Shown piece by piece: positions 11,129 through 20,645 of a DNA stretch of 64,000 nt. Every line of letters starts with the position of its first letter. Positions within the stretch are counted from its first letter, which is position 1. The notes under the pieces are model-generated. The model saw only the letters and a list, made by a program, of their open reading frames with translations. It did not search any database and had not been told where the DNA came from. The translations under genes and the position numbers were made by a program. The stretch comes from an uncultured Lentibacter sp. (GTDB lineage Bacteria; Pseudomonadota; Alphaproteobacteria; Rhodobacterales; Rhodobacteraceae): positions 62,001 to 126,000 of the forward strand of contig CANMGT010000004.1 in NCBI GenBank assembly GCA_947497495.1, read 5' to 3'.

Positions 11129-11566
11129 ATGGCTTCCCCGAACGACATGCTGCCCATCGGGCATATCGCCAAACGCACTGGTCTCGCGGTGTCGGCGCTG
11201 CGGTATTACGAGGCCGAAGGGCTGATCCGCGCCATCCGCACCGAAGCTGGGCAACGGCGGTTTAAACGGGCCGACATACGGCGGATATCCTTCATCAAAA
11301 TCGCGCAGGGCTTTGGCTTTACCTTACCGGAAATCAAAGCGCGGCTTGCTGGTTTGCCTGAAGCCCGCACCCCGAATGCTGCCGACTGGCGGGTGATCTC
11401 GGAGGAGTTTCGTGCGGCGCTGGATGTCAAGATCGCGACGTTGGAGCGCTTGCGCGATGATCTGGACGGATGCATCGGCTGTGGCTGTCTGAGCCTAGAG
11501 AAATGCCGGCTGTATAATGCGCACGACGTTGTGGCGTGCAAAGGCAGCGGCGCACAGTTGTTGTAG
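11129..11566 (+). CDS. soxR: Redox-sensitive transcriptional activator SoxR
   Basis: This 145-residue MerR-family regulator has an N-terminal helix-turn-helix (IGHIAKRTGLAVSALRYYEAEGLI), a dimerisation helix and the [2Fe-2S] signature CIGCGCLSLEKC, whose four cysteines identify SoxR. Oxidation of the cluster by redox-cycling compounds activates transcription. No strong Shine-Dalgarno is visible (AAGG 10 bases ahead); an ATG six codons further in is also possible. The gene is divergent from the VOC gene across the sox box. No soxS is expected: outside the enterics SoxR usually regulates a few small genes directly. Confidence 0.93.
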   Translation: MASPNDMLPIGHIAKRTGLAVSALRYYEAEGLIRAIRTEAGQRRFKRADIRRISFIKIAQGFGFTLPEIKARLAGLPEARTPNAADWRVISEEFRAALDVKIATLERLRDDLDGCIGCGCLSLEKCRLYNAHDVVACKGSGAQLL

Positions 11567-11652
11567 GGGTTGCTTTTGGCGCTTTGGTGTCGAACTTTGC
11601 GCATTGGAGCTGTCGCGCACTTGTCGCGCGGGCGGCGAGCAAAAATCCGACC

Positions 11653-11687
11653 CGGCGGGGGCCAGCCCCCGCGCCCCCGGAGTATTT
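11653..11687. repeat. Rhodobacterales-type intergenic GC hairpin element
   Basis: GCGGGGGC-CA-GCCCCCGC (11655-11672) is followed by GCCCCCGGAGTATTT. Elements of this shape, a GC-rich hairpin then C-rich sequence ending in a short AT-rich tail, are very common between genes in Rhodobacterales and sit where terminators are expected. Here it lies between the convergent soxR and nadE genes. Recognition is from memory of the order, not a search. Confidence 0.6.
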
Positions 11688-11716
11688 CTCTCAAGAAAAA
11701 GCAGAGGCCAGATTGA

Positions 11717-13375
11717 TCAGGTCGGATCGCGCCAGCGGTTCACGATGGGGTAGCGACGGTCAAGCCAGAAGGCACGTGGGGTGAGGCGCGGCCCCGGGGC
11801 TGACTGAAAGCGCTTGTATTCGCTGATATAAATCAGGTGTTCGATGCGTTTCACTGTCGCGCGGTCGTGGCCTGCGGCGACGCAGTCTGCAACGGATTGC
11901 TCCTGATCGACGAGCCGATCAAGGATGTCATCCAGCACCTCGTAGGGCGGCAGGCTGTCTTCGTCTTTCTGGTCGGGGCGTAGCTCGGCTGAGGGCGGCT
12001 TATCGATGATACTGGTCGGGATCACCTCGCCGTCCGGCCCCTGCATCCAGTCGCGGTGGTTGGCGTTACGCCAGCGGCACTGTTCGAAGACGCGGATTTT
12101 GTAGAGGTCTTTGATCGGGTTGTAACCGCCTGCCATGTCTCCGTAAATCGTCGCGTAGCCGACAGCAACTTCGGATTTATTACCGGTTGTCAGCAACATC
12201 TCGCCAAATTTGTTGGACATCGCCATGAGCAAAAGCCCCCGCAGGCGTGACTGGATATTCTCTTCGGTGACGTCGTCATCGCGCCCTTCAAAAAACGGCG
12301 CGAGCGTCTCGGTTACGGCGTCGCGGCCTGCTTTGATTGGCACGTAGTCGTAGTGGCAGCCCAGCCGTTTGGCGATGTCTTCGGCGTCCTCAAGCGAGCT
12401 TTGCGAGGTGTATTCCGAGGGCAGCATCACGCAGCGCACGTTTTGAGGCCCGAGGGCGTCGGCGGCTATTGTCGCGACGATGGCGCTGTCGATCCCGCCG
12501 GAGAGGCCAAGCAGCACCTTCTTGAAACCCGTTTTGCCCATGTAATCGCGCAGACCTTCGACCATGCAGCGGTAGTCTTGCTCCCACTCATCGGGGTGTT
12601 TGCTGATCTCGCCCTTGGCAATCCGCCAGCCCTCAGGCTTACGCTCAAGCTCGACAACTTGGGTGAGCGCATCAAAGGTAGGCATTTTGAACGCCAGCTC
12701 ACCACCGGGGTTGAGGCCAAAAGAGCCGCCGTCAAAGACTTGGTCATCCTGTCCGCCAACCATGTTGAAATAGATCAGCGGCAGGCCACTTTCGACAACG
12801 CGTGCCACCATCGTGTTCATCCGCACGTCAAACTTGTTGCGGTAGTAGGGGCTGCCGTTTGGTACGAGGATGAACTCGGCGCCGCTTTCTTCCAGCGTTT
12901 CGACAACGTCCTGATGCCAGGCATCTTCACAGATCGGCGTGCCGATGCGCACACCATCAACGACATAGGGGCCGGTAATGTCGCCGCTGTCAAAAATGCG
13001 CACCTCGTCAAACACTGTCTCGTTGGGCAGGAAATGTTTGTGAACGCGTGACGAGGTCTGGCCGCCCTTGAGCACGTAGTAGGCGTTGTAAAACCCGTCG
13101 TCGTCTTTGGCGGGGCCACCGATGGCAAGCGCGGGCCCTTCGGCACAGTCCTGCGCCAAAGCCTCGATCGCAGCAATCGCCGCGTCGCGAAAAACAGGCT
13201 TCATAACAAGGTCTTGCGTGTTGTATCCGGTGATAAACATCTCCGGCAGCGCGACCATGTCAACGCCCTTCTCACGGCCCTCTTGCCACGCGGCACGCGC
13301 TTGAGCGGCATTGCCTTCGATGTCCCCGACTACGGGGTTGAGCTGACAAATCAGCAAACGGAATCTATCGGCCAT
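11717..13375 (-). CDS. nadE: Glutamine-dependent NAD+ synthetase
   Basis: This 552-residue enzyme converts nicotinate adenine dinucleotide to NAD+ with glutamine as nitrogen donor. The N-terminal half is a nitrilase-type glutaminase with Glu45 in ALPEMFITGYN, Lys in the KHFLPN segment and Cys in GTPICEDAW. The C-terminal half is the ATP-pyrophosphatase domain with the P-loop LLGLSGGIDSAIVATIAADALG. The start is the ATG with GGAG 6 bases ahead; a GTG four codons upstream (13387) is the alternative. Length is normal for the two-domain form. It converges with soxR. Confidence 0.95.
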   Translation of the reverse strand: MADRFRLLICQLNPVVGDIEGNAAQARAAWQEGREKGVDMVALPEMFITGYNTQDLVMKPVFRDAAIAAIEALAQDCAEGPALAIGGPAKDDDGFYNAYYVLKGGQTSSRVHKHFLPNETVFDEVRIFDSGDITGPYVVDGVRIGTPICEDAWHQDVVETLEESGAEFILVPNGSPYYRNKFDVRMNTMVARVVESGLPLIYFNMVGGQDDQVFDGGSFGLNPGGELAFKMPTFDALTQVVELERKPEGWRIAKGEISKHPDEWEQDYRCMVEGLRDYMGKTGFKKVLLGLSGGIDSAIVATIAADALGPQNVRCVMLPSEYTSQSSLEDAEDIAKRLGCHYDYVPIKAGRDAVTETLAPFFEGRDDDVTEENIQSRLRGLLLMAMSNKFGEMLLTTGNKSEVAVGYATIYGDMAGGYNPIKDLYKIRVFEQCRWRNANHRDWMQGPDGEVIPTSIIDKPPSAELRPDQKDEDSLPPYEVLDDILDRLVDQEQSVADCVAAGHDRATVKRIEHLIYISEYKRFQSAPGPRLTPRAFWLDRRYPIVNRWRDPT

Positions 13376-13530
13376 ATCCTGCTCCACACGTCCTGTTCAT
13401 CGCAGATTTAGCATAAACCACGCGAAGGGAAAGGCTAACCATTTGCCACTAACCATTTGCCCCTGCCGCGGCTCTGGCATAGTTTTCTTCCAAGCCGGAG
13501 ACAGGCTCTCCAATGGATAAGGGTGAAACG

Positions 13531-14925
13531 ATGTCTTTTCATAACTCTCTACGTCTTGTGGCATTGGGCCTGTCGCTCGCCCTTGCCAGCCCTACGCTGG
13601 CTCAGGTCACCAGCAAGCAATACGACGACGGCGGCGTTTACGAGGGCACCTTCAAGGATGGCTTGCAGCACGGCACGGGCACCTACCGCCTGCCCAACGG
13701 CTATGAATACTCGGGGGATTGGGTTGAAGGCGAAATCAAGGGGCGCGGCACGGCGCGGTTTGCCAATGGCTCGGTTTATGAGGGCGAGTTTGAAAAGGGC
13801 AAACCGCACGGCGCTGGCAAGATCGTCTTTGCAGACGGCGGCACCTTTGAAGGGGGCTGGGTCGAGGGCAAGATCGTCGGACAGGGCGTGGCGCAATATG
13901 CCAACGGCGTGCGCTATGAAGGCGCTTTCCTCAACAAGATGCACCACGGCAACGGCGTCATGACAAGCCCCTCGGGCTATAGCTATGACGGCACATGGGT
14001 GAACCACGTCAAGGAAGGCCAGGGGCGCATCACCTACCCTGATGGCTCGGTCTATGTCGGGGCGGTTTCCAAAGGCATCCGCTCGGGTGAGGGCAAATAC
14101 ACGCGCCCCGACGGGCTGGCCTATGAGGGCCTCTGGGCGGGCGACCAGATCGACGGGATCGGAACACTCACCCAGCCCAACGGCGACGTCTATAAAGGCG
14201 AGTTCGCCGAAGGCCGCCGCGAGGGCACCGGTAAAGTCACCTACGCCAATGGCGACAGCTATGAAGGCAGCTTCAAAAACGATCTGCGCGAAGGCCAAGG
14301 CACGTTCCTCGGCCAGGACGGCTACAAATATGTCGGCTCGTGGCTTGCGGGGCGCATCGAGGGCGAAGGCCAGGTCACCTACCCTGACGGCGCTGTCTAT
14401 ATCGGCCAGTTCCGCGCCGACCAGCCCGATGGCATTGGCACGATAACCTACGCTGACGGCTCAACGTTTGAAGGCGCATGGCGCGCAGGCGTGATCGAAG
14501 GCAACGGCAAGGCCACCTACTCCAACGGTGTTGTCTATGAGGGCGGCTTCGTTGACGCCAAAAACGAGGGCTTCGGCATCATGACATACGCCGACGGCTA
14601 CCGCTATGAAGGCGCATGGAAAGCAGGCCAGCGTCACGGTGAAGGCAAGGCGACATACCCCGACGGAACCGTCTACAGCGGCATGTTTGAAAACGGCCAA
14701 CGCAACGGCATGGGCAAGATAACCATGCCCGACGGCTTCACCTATGAAGGCGCTTGGGTGATGGGCGAAATCTCGGGGATTGGCACGGCGACTTATGTCA
14801 ACGGCGACACCTACAACGGCAGCTTTGCCAAGGGCAAACGCCAAGGCCAAGGCACGATGACATACGCCTCGGGCGAAAGCGAAAGTGGCAAATGGGAAAA
14901 CGGCGTGCTGGCTGATGACAGCTGA
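13531..14925 (+). CDS. Secreted 18-repeat MORN protein
   Basis: After a signal peptide (hydrophobic LVALGLSLALASPTLA) and about 15 further residues, the protein is almost entirely MORN repeats: 18 consecutive units of exactly 23 residues, each with a (V/T/R)YEGxF/W start and an NG/DG turn, plus a truncated nineteenth. No insertions or deletions break the period. Aromatic position 6 alternates between F and W along the array. MORN arrays form elongated beta-hairpin sheets that bind membranes or proteins; the function here is unknown. The chosen start has AAGGG 7 bases ahead; an ATG six codons earlier (13513) is possible. The last codons overlap the FkbM gene. Confidence 0.9.
   Translation: MSFHNSLRLVALGLSLALASPTLAQVTSKQYDDGGVYEGTFKDGLQHGTGTYRLPNGYEYSGDWVEGEIKGRGTARFANGSVYEGEFEKGKPHGAGKIVFADGGTFEGGWVEGKIVGQGVAQYANGVRYEGAFLNKMHHGNGVMTSPSGYSYDGTWVNHVKEGQGRITYPDGSVYVGAVSKGIRSGEGKYTRPDGLAYEGLWAGDQIDGIGTLTQPNGDVYKGEFAEGRREGTGKVTYANGDSYEGSFKNDLREGQGTFLGQDGYKYVGSWLAGRIEGEGQVTYPDGAVYIGQFRADQPDGIGTITYADGSTFEGAWRAGVIEGNGKATYSNGVVYEGGFVDAKNEGFGIMTYADGYRYEGAWKAGQRHGEGKATYPDGTVYSGMFENGQRNGMGKITMPDGFTYEGAWVMGEISGIGTATYVNGDTYNGSFAKGKRQGQGTMTYASGESESGKWENGVLADDS
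13636..14877 (+). repeat. 18 tandem 69-bp coding repeats (MORN)
   Basis: The region consists of eighteen 69-bp units in frame, each encoding one 23-residue MORN repeat. The DNA units have diverged strongly and are recognisable mainly at protein level, so the expansion is old and kept by selection rather than recent slippage. Confidence 0.9.
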
Positions 14926-15622
14926 GCAACTCCCAAACACCCAGGCAACTGAACGGCTTTTTGCAAGGTGTCAAAAGCATTGGCCTGACTTCGGGCAAAA
15001 GCCAATTTTTGATGTCGGGGCGAATGTCGGCCAGTCCTATAGGCTATTCCGCCACTGCGCGCCTGCGGCCCCCATTCATGCCTTTGAGCCCGCGCCAGAA
15101 ACATTCACAGCGCTTGAGCGCGCCATGCAGTCAGACGGCAATGCAACGGCCAATGCTTTTGGTCTCGCGGCCCAAGCGGGCACTGCCCTGTTCACCACGG
15201 GGCTCGACACCGCCAACCAGAAAGTCGCCGCAGGCCAGGTTTTCAAGAACACCACAGACGTGAGCTTCTCAACGGGTGACAATTACTGTTCAGACAAGGA
15301 CATTTCCCAAGTCGGCTTCCTCAAGGTCGACACTGAAGGACATGACCTTGAGGTTCTCCTTGGCTTTGCGACCCTGCTTCGAGAGGGCCGCATTGACTGC
15401 CTTCAAGTCGAATGCACCACAAACCTCGACAACCGGTTTCACAGCCATCTTGAGCGTTTCATTCACTTCCTGCACCCGTTCGGCTACCGCCTGAGTGACA
15501 TTCTCGAACCTCACAGACGGGTCAATAGAACGCGGCAGAACCTGCGCGGTATCTGGTATTGCAACGCTGTTTTCATGCGGGAAGTCAGCGCACCAAAACT
15601 GCGCCGCGACGGCGTTAACTGA
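14915..15622 (+). CDS. FkbM family methyltransferase
   Basis: This 235-residue SAM-dependent methyltransferase carries PIFDVGANVGQSYRLF (SAM motif I), the acidic FEPAPETF (motif II) and the FkbM signature FLKVDTEGHDLEVLLG. Members O-methylate polysaccharides, lipids and secondary metabolites. The ATG lies inside the end of the MORN gene (11-base overlap, in another frame), so its translation is probably coupled to that gene. A GTG ten codons upstream is the other candidate start. It converges with the copper ATPase gene, with two bases between stops. Confidence 0.86.
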   Translation: MTAEQLPNTQATERLFARCQKHWPDFGQKPIFDVGANVGQSYRLFRHCAPAAPIHAFEPAPETFTALERAMQSDGNATANAFGLAAQAGTALFTTGLDTANQKVAAGQVFKNTTDVSFSTGDNYCSDKDISQVGFLKVDTEGHDLEVLLGFATLLREGRIDCLQVECTTNLDNRFHSHLERFIHFLHPFGYRLSDILEPHRRVNRTRQNLRGIWYCNAVFMREVSAPKLRRDGVN

Positions 15623-15624
15623 CT

Positions 15625-18006
15625 TCAGGCGCGCCGCAATCGCAACGCATTGCTGACCACAAAGACCGAGCTCAGCGCCATGGCGCCTGCCGCCAGCATC
15701 GGCGACAGCAGCCAGCCGGTCAGCGGATACAAAAGCCCCGCCGCCACCGGAATAAGTGCAGCGTTGTAAGCGAAAGCCCAGAACAGGTTCTGCCGGATAT
15801 TGCGCATCACATCACGTGCCAGCCCCAGCGCCACGCGCACTTTGTCAGGGTTGCCCTGCATCAGCACCACTTCAGCGCTCTCGATCGCCACGTCGGTGCC
15901 TGTACCGATGGCAATGCCCACATCCGCCGCCGCAAGCGCAGGCGCGTCGTTGATCCCGTCACCGACGAAAGCAACTGCCCCCTCGGCCTGTAGCGCGCGC
16001 ACCGCTTCAAGCTTGCCCTCGGGCAGCACTTCGGACACCACGCGCGAAATGCCAGCTTGCTGCGCGATATGGGCTGCCGCCGCCGCGCTGTCTCCGGTGA
16101 TCATCACAACCTCACAGCCCATGCCCAGCAACGCGCGCACCGTTTCAACCGCGCTCGGCTTGAGCGCATCTGAGACAGCCAGAACAGCCGCCAAAGCCCC
16201 GTTCTGCGCCACATAGGAAACAGACTTTCCAGCCGCCTCCAAAGGCTCGGCGTCAAGCGCGGTGATGTCCACGCCGCGCTCAGCCATCAGCCTTGCGGTG
16301 CCAACGAGCATGTCCTGCCCCTCAACCTTTGCAGCAATGCCAAGCCCTGACAGAGCCTCAAAACTCTCGGCCTCAGGCGCGCTCTCAACCGTCGCCACCA
16401 AAGCCCGCGCCACTGGGTGTTCGCTCCCCTGCTCTGCTCCCGCCACCAGCCGTAAAACGGCCTCTTTCTCAAAGCCCTCAGCGGCGACAAAATCGGTCAG
16501 CACTGGCTTGCCTTCGGTCAGTGTTCCCGTCTTGTCAAACGCCACTGTCTTGACCTCGGCCAGGCGCTGCAAAGCGTCGCCCTTGCGAAACAAAACGCCC
16601 AACTCGGCAGCCCGCCCAGAGCCAACCATGATCGACGTCGGCGTCGCCAGCCCCATGGCGCAGGGGCAGGCTATGATCAGCACAGAGACCCCCGCAACCA
16701 AGGCCTCCGACAGCCCCGGCCCAAACGCGAGCCATGCAGCAACCGTCAGTAATGCCAGCCCCATCACAGCGGGGACAAACCACATGGTCACACGGTCAAC
16801 CAGTGCCTGAATGGGCAGTTTTGCGGCCTGTGCGTCTTGCACAGTGGCCACGATGCCCGCCAGCACAGTGTCGCGCCCGACAGCCTCGGCGCGCACCTCA
16901 AGCGTGCCCGCGCCATTGACGGTCCCGCCGATCACGCTGTCGCCAGCCGCCTTGCTCACAGGCAAAGGCTCGCCCGTCAGCATGGCCTCATCAACATGTG
17001 ACGCGCCGCGCACAACCGAGCCGTCAACCGCGATCCGCGCACCGGGCTTGAAGCGCAGCACATCGCCCACGCTGACCTGCTCCAGCGCGCGTTCGACAAA
17101 GCCGTCGCCTTGCAACACCTCGACACGCGAAGGCGTCAAGGCCACGAGCTTGGCAATAGCCTCACCTGTGCGGCCCTTGGCGCGCGCTTCCATGTAGCGG
17201 CCCGCGAGAATGAGCACGACAATAACTGCCGCCGCCTCGAAGTAGACAGCCCGCGCCGAGGCTGGCAAAAGCGAGGGCAGGAATGTCGCGATAACCGAAT
17301 AGATGTAAGCCGACAGAGTGCCAACAGCGACCAGACTGTTCATATCCGGCGCGCGCTTCACAAGCGCAGGCAGCCCCAGCGCATAGAACCGCCGCCCCGG
17401 CCCGACAAGCACCAACGTCGTCAGCACAAACTGCAGTGTCCAGCTCTGTTGCGTTCCGATGGTGTGCATCACCCAGTGGTGAAACGGCGGGTAAAGATGC
17501 CCGCCCATCTCGAGAACAAACACAGGCAAAGCCAGCAAGGCCGCAAGAACCAACTCGCGCTTTAACCCGCGCGCCTCCTGTGCTTGTCGCTCAACGGGCG
17601 AGAGCGTATCATCTCCTTCAGGCGCGGCCGTATAGCCCGCAGCCGCCACGGCGCGCAGGATGTCTTCTGCGACAACTGCACCCTCGTAATACTGCACAGA
17701 CAGCCCCTGCGTGGCGTAATTCACGCTCGCGCTGGCAACGCCCTCCAAGGCAGCAACAGCCGCCTCGACACGGCCCACGCAAGACGCGCAACTCATGCCC
17801 TCAACCGCAAAATCAGCCCGCACCAGCCGCGCAGGGTAGCCCGCCGCCGACAGCCGCGCCACGACATCGCCCAAAGCTGCGCCCTCAAAGCTCGCCTCGG
17901 CCGTGGCAAGGTTAACGCTCACCGCGCTTGCCCCGCTCTCGCCAATCGCGGCTTCCGCACGGCGCACACAGCCTGCGCAACTCAGCCCTTCTATCGACAG
18001 TCTCAT
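15625..18006 (-). CDS. copA: Copper-exporting P1B-type ATPase
   Basis: This 793-residue P-type ATPase pumps Cu(I) out of the cytoplasm. Two N-terminal heavy-metal domains each carry a CxxC site (SCAGC and SCASC). The membrane metal site is the CPC in [13 protein letters not shown]. The phosphorylated Asp lies in [11 protein letters not shown] and the hinge in [21 protein letters not shown]. The start is placed at [10 protein letters not shown], the usual position before the first metal domain; an upstream GTG (18018) adds four residues. A CueR-type promoter lies directly upstream, so copper induction is expected. Confidence 0.94.
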   Translation of the reverse strand: MRLSIEGLSCAGCVRRAEAAIGESGASAVSVNLATAEASFEGAALGDVVARLSAAGYPARLVRADFAVEGMSCASCVGRVEAAVAALEGVASASVNYATQGLSVQYYEGAVVAEDILRAVAAAGYTAAPEGDDTLSPVERQAQEARGLKRELVLAALLALPVFVLEMGGHLYPPFHHWVMHTIGTQQSWTLQFVLTTLVLVGPGRRFYALGLPALVKRAPDMNSLVAVGTLSAYIYSVIATFLPSLLPASARAVYFEAAAVIVVLILAGRYMEARAKGRTGEAIAKLVALTPSRVEVLQGDGFVERALEQVSVGDVLRFKPGARIAVDGSVVRGASHVDEAMLTGEPLPVSKAAGDSVIGGTVNGAGTLEVRAEAVGRDTVLAGIVATVQDAQAAKLPIQALVDRVTMWFVPAVMGLALLTVAAWLAFGPGLSEALVAGVSVLIIACPCAMGLATPTSIMVGSGRAAELGVLFRKGDALQRLAEVKTVAFDKTGTLTEGKPVLTDFVAAEGFEKEAVLRLVAGAEQGSEHPVARALVATVESAPEAESFEALSGLGIAAKVEGQDMLVGTARLMAERGVDITALDAEPLEAAGKSVSYVAQNGALAAVLAVSDALKPSAVETVRALLGMGCEVVMITGDSAAAAAHIAQQAGISRVVSEVLPEGKLEAVRALQAEGAVAFVGDGINDAPALAAADVGIAIGTGTDVAIESAEVVLMQGNPDKVRVALGLARDVMRNIRQNLFWAFAYNAALIPVAAGLLYPLTGWLLSPMLAAGAMALSSVFVVSNALRLRRA

Positions 18007-18032
18007 AATGCTCACCAAATGGTCTTTCCCTC

Positions 18033-18063
18033 TGGATAAGCCTTCCCGTTAGGGGAAGGTCAA
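18033..18063 (-). promoter_or_regulatory. CueR-type copper-responsive promoter of copA
   Basis: On the minus strand TTGACC (18063-18058) and TATCCA (18038-18033) are separated by 19 bases containing the near-palindrome CCTTCCCC-TAA-CGGGAAGG. It closely resembles the Escherichia coli copA promoter (TTGACCTTCCCC...GGAAGG). The 19-base spacing is the mark of MerR-family activation. No cueR gene is adjacent. Confidence 0.82.
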
Positions 18064-18130
18064 GGCTGCGACAGGGCCCAATTTCAAAAAAGGGGTTTAT
18101 CTCGGCAAAAGCCGCGCTATAACTTTGCCC

Positions 18131-18247
18131 ATGAACACCGAGACTCGCACAAAAGCTATCGCAATAGCGCCCGCTCAAAGCACAGCCCCGCTGGCCGTGC
18201 TATGCGGTTTCGCGATCTCAGCTCTGCTACTCCTTAGCTGCCTCTGA
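18131..18247 (+). CDS. Possible 38-residue single-span membrane peptide
   Basis: An ATG-to-TGA frame encodes a short polar N-terminus (MNTETRTKAIAIAPAQ) followed by a hydrophobic stretch with two cysteines (LAVLCGFAISALLLLSCL) that could form one membrane span. There is no Shine-Dalgarno. TATAAC ends eight bases before the ATG, which would suit a leaderless transcript. The stop codon lies inside the stem of a strong hairpin. It is divergent from copA. I recognise no family, and chance coding is a real possibility. Confidence 0.35.
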   Translation: MNTETRTKAIAIAPAQSTAPLAVLCGFAISALLLLSCL

Positions 18248-18277
18248 GCGTGCCCATTTGGCGCGACCGCTCAGAGG
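18241..18277. terminator. Long hairpin after the small membrane peptide
   Basis: CCTCTGAGCG and CGCTCAGAGG are perfect 10-base complements separated by 17 bases that contain a further GCC/GGC pairing. There is no T-run after it. It could terminate or stabilise the short upstream transcript, separating it from the cupin-leuA unit. Confidence 0.5.
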
Positions 18278-18332
18278 GTAAGCCGCGCCGCACATTCAAA
18301 ACACGCACAAGACCACGCTAAGGACATCTCAA

Positions 18333-18689
18333 ATGCACAGCATTAATCTCGCCGAAAAGCTGGCGCTCTTCTCGTCCCATTGGGACCCGAAGGTCATCGC
18401 CAGTTACAATGACAACGACATTATGGTTGTGAAGTTTCAGGGGGAGTTCCCCTATCATCTTCACGAAACCACCGATGACTTCTTCCTCGTGCTTGAGGGC
18501 GAAATGATGATGGACTACGAAGGCAGCGAACCTGTCAAAGTCAGCGCTGGCGACGTTCACATCGTGCCAAAAGGCGTCACACACCGCCCCCGCGCCGTTG
18601 AGGAAGTTCACGTGCTGCTGATCGAGCCCAAGGGCGAACCGAATTCTGGCAATGCCGACCGCGCAGCTGCCCCCAAAGACCACATTTGA
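18333..18689 (+). CDS. Cupin domain protein
   Basis: This 118-residue single-domain cupin has motif 1 FPYHLHETTDDFFLVLEGEM (two His and a Glu as likely metal ligands) and motif 2 GDVHIVPKGVTHRP (third His). Small cupins of this type are found as isomerases, dioxygenases or sugar-binding proteins, and the substrate is unknown. AAGGA precedes the ATG by 8 bases. The gene ends 11 bases before leuA on the same strand and is probably co-transcribed with it. Confidence 0.8.
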   Translation: MHSINLAEKLALFSSHWDPKVIASYNDNDIMVVKFQGEFPYHLHETTDDFFLVLEGEMMMDYEGSEPVKVSAGDVHIVPKGVTHRPRAVEEVHVLLIEPKGEPNSGNADRAAAPKDHI

Positions 18690-18700
18690 AAGAGCCGAAC

Positions 18701-20266
18701 ATGACACAAGCAATAGATAAATCCCGCGTCTTGATCTTTGACACCACGTTGCGCGACGGCGAGCAGTCGCCCGGTGCGACGATGACACATGAGGAAAAAC
18801 TCGAGATCGCCGAAATGCTCGACGACATGGGCGTTGATATCATCGAGGCGGGCTTTCCCATCGCCTCCGAAGGCGACTTTAACGCAGTCAGCGAGATAGC
18901 GAAGCGCAGCAAAAACGCCGTGATCTGCGGCCTCGCGCGCGCCAACTTCAAAGATATCGACCGCAGCTTCGAGGCCATCAAACACGCCGCCCAACCGCGC
19001 ATCCACACCTTTATCGGCACCAGCGAACTGCACCGCGCCATTCCCAACCTCACGATGGACGAGATGGCCGAGAAGATCCACGAAACCGTGACCCATGCAC
19101 GCAACCTCACCGACAATGTGCAATGGTCGCCCATGGACGCGACCCGCACCGAGTGGGACTATCTCTGCCGCGTGATCGAGATCGCCATCAAGGCGGGCGC
19201 TACCACGATCAACATCCCCGACACTGTCGGCTACACTGCGCCGATGGAATCCGCCGACCTCATCAAACGCCTGATCGCCACTGTGCCCGGCGCGGACGAT
19301 GTGATCTTCGCAACCCACTGCCACAACGACTTGGGCATGGCGACAGCCAACAGCCTTGCCGCCGTCGCGGGCGGTGCGCGCCAGATCGAATGCACAATCA
19401 ACGGCCTCGGCGAGCGCGCGGGCAACACTGCCCTTGAAGAAGTCGTCATGGCGCTCAAAACGCGTCACGACATCATGCCGTGGCACACGAATGTGGACAC
19501 CACCAAGATCATGAACATCTCGCGCCGTGTCGCAGCGGTGTCGGGCTTTGCCGTGCAGTTCAACAAAGCCATCGTCGGCAAAAACGCCTTCGCCCACGAG
19601 AGCGGCATTCACCAAGACGGGATGCTGAAAAACCGCGAAAACTTCGAGATCATGCGTCCTGAAGACGTGGGCCTCGCAGGCACGTCTTTGCCACTGGGCA
19701 AACACTCGGGCCGCGCGGCGCTGCGCGACAAGCTCGAGCACTTGGGCTTTGAGCTTGGCGACAACCAGCTCAAAGACGTCTTCGTACGTTTCAAAGACCT
19801 CGCCGACCGCAAGAAAGAGGTGTTTGACGATGACATCTTGGCCCTCATGCGCGTCGGAACCGACCCTGAGAAAGCCCGCCTCAAGCTTGTCACGTTGCGG
19901 GTTGTCTGCGGCACGGGCGGCCCTGCCGACGCAACCTTGGTGATGGACATCGACGGGGAAGAGAAAACCGCGATTGAGAAAGGAGACGGCCCGGTTGACG
20001 CCGCCTTCCGCGCGATCCGCAAGCTGCACCCCAATACGGCGCACCTTGAGCTTTATCAAGTCAACGCCGTCACCCAAGGCACCGACGCGCAAGCAACAGT
20101 CTCGGTGCGCCTTGAGGAAGATGGCAACATCGCCACAGGCGAGTCTGCTGACACCGACACAGTGGTTGCCTCGGCGAAAGCCTACATCCACGCGCTCAAC
20201 CGCCTTCTGGTGCGCCGTGGAAAAACCGGCGAAGACGAAAAAGAGATCAGCTACAAAGACATCTGA
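18701..20266 (+). CDS. leuA: 2-isopropylmalate synthase
   Basis: This 521-residue enzyme catalyses the first committed step of leucine synthesis, condensing acetyl-CoA with 2-oxoisovalerate. Visible motifs are [15 protein letters not shown] (catalytic Arg and metal Asp), the metal site [33 protein letters not shown], and [12 protein letters not shown]. The C-terminal ~130 residues form the LeuA regulatory domain used for leucine feedback. An in-frame TTG five codons upstream lies inside the cupin tail and is less likely; AAAGAG sits 6 bases before the chosen ATG. A clear terminator follows. Confidence 0.95.
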   Translation: MTQAIDKSRVLIFDTTLRDGEQSPGATMTHEEKLEIAEMLDDMGVDIIEAGFPIASEGDFNAVSEIAKRSKNAVICGLARANFKDIDRSFEAIKHAAQPRIHTFIGTSELHRAIPNLTMDEMAEKIHETVTHARNLTDNVQWSPMDATRTEWDYLCRVIEIAIKAGATTINIPDTVGYTAPMESADLIKRLIATVPGADDVIFATHCHNDLGMATANSLAAVAGGARQIECTINGLGERAGNTALEEVVMALKTRHDIMPWHTNVDTTKIMNISRRVAAVSGFAVQFNKAIVGKNAFAHESGIHQDGMLKNRENFEIMRPEDVGLAGTSLPLGKHSGRAALRDKLEHLGFELGDNQLKDVFVRFKDLADRKKEVFDDDILALMRVGTDPEKARLKLVTLRVVCGTGGPADATLVMDIDGEEKTAIEKGDGPVDAAFRAIRKLHPNTAHLELYQVNAVTQGTDAQATVSVRLEEDGNIATGESADTDTVVASAKAYIHALNRLLVRRGKTGEDEKEISYKDI

Positions 20267-20282
20267 TCATAGACAAAAACAT

Positions 20283-20315
20283 GAGAGCGCAGCGAAGTTT
20301 GCGCTCTCTTTCTTT
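20283..20315 (+). terminator. Rho-independent terminator of leuA
   Basis: GAGAGCGCA and TGCGCTCTC form a 9-bp stem with an 8-base loop, followed at once by TTTCTTT. It begins 17 bases after the leuA stop codon. Confidence 0.9.
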
Positions 20316-20645
20316 GGTCGGCGCAGGCAATGCCGCAAATGGCGGGTTTGAGCCCAACCTGTAAACTCGACTATCGCGCTTGCGACGAGGCATTTGCAGC
20401 GGCGCAGCGAGTTCCACAGAACCGATCGTTCATCCGTGTTGACCTCGCCAGCTTCTAAGATTCCAAACCGCCCGTTCGCTGGGGTCGGTCTTGACAATCG
20501 AGAAGCGAAGAACGCGCAATTTGCTGGGTTCTCGCCAGTGGTGGCTTTGGAACTTGTATGGCACCCTGCTAGGGTCGTGAGAGTGGTCAGCGGCCATCCG
20601 AAACCAGCTTCGCACAATCGAACAAGGGTTGTTTCTGTACCCGTT
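20316..20645. other. Non-coding stretch at the left edge of the first island
   Basis: About 330 bases hold no gene I can support. Short open frames on either strand lack binding sites and family motifs. Composition differs from the coding sequence around it. It marks the junction between leuA (core) and the catabolic island and may be decayed sequence. Confidence 0.5.

Noticed and set aside
18608..20191. A 527-codon frame antisense to leuA
   Set aside because: It mirrors leuA in a GC-rich gene; leuA has all family motifs, and the antisense frame has none.
20267..20617. A 116-codon minus-strand frame after leuA
   Set aside because: It includes the leuA terminator, has no ribosome binding site and no recognisable domain.
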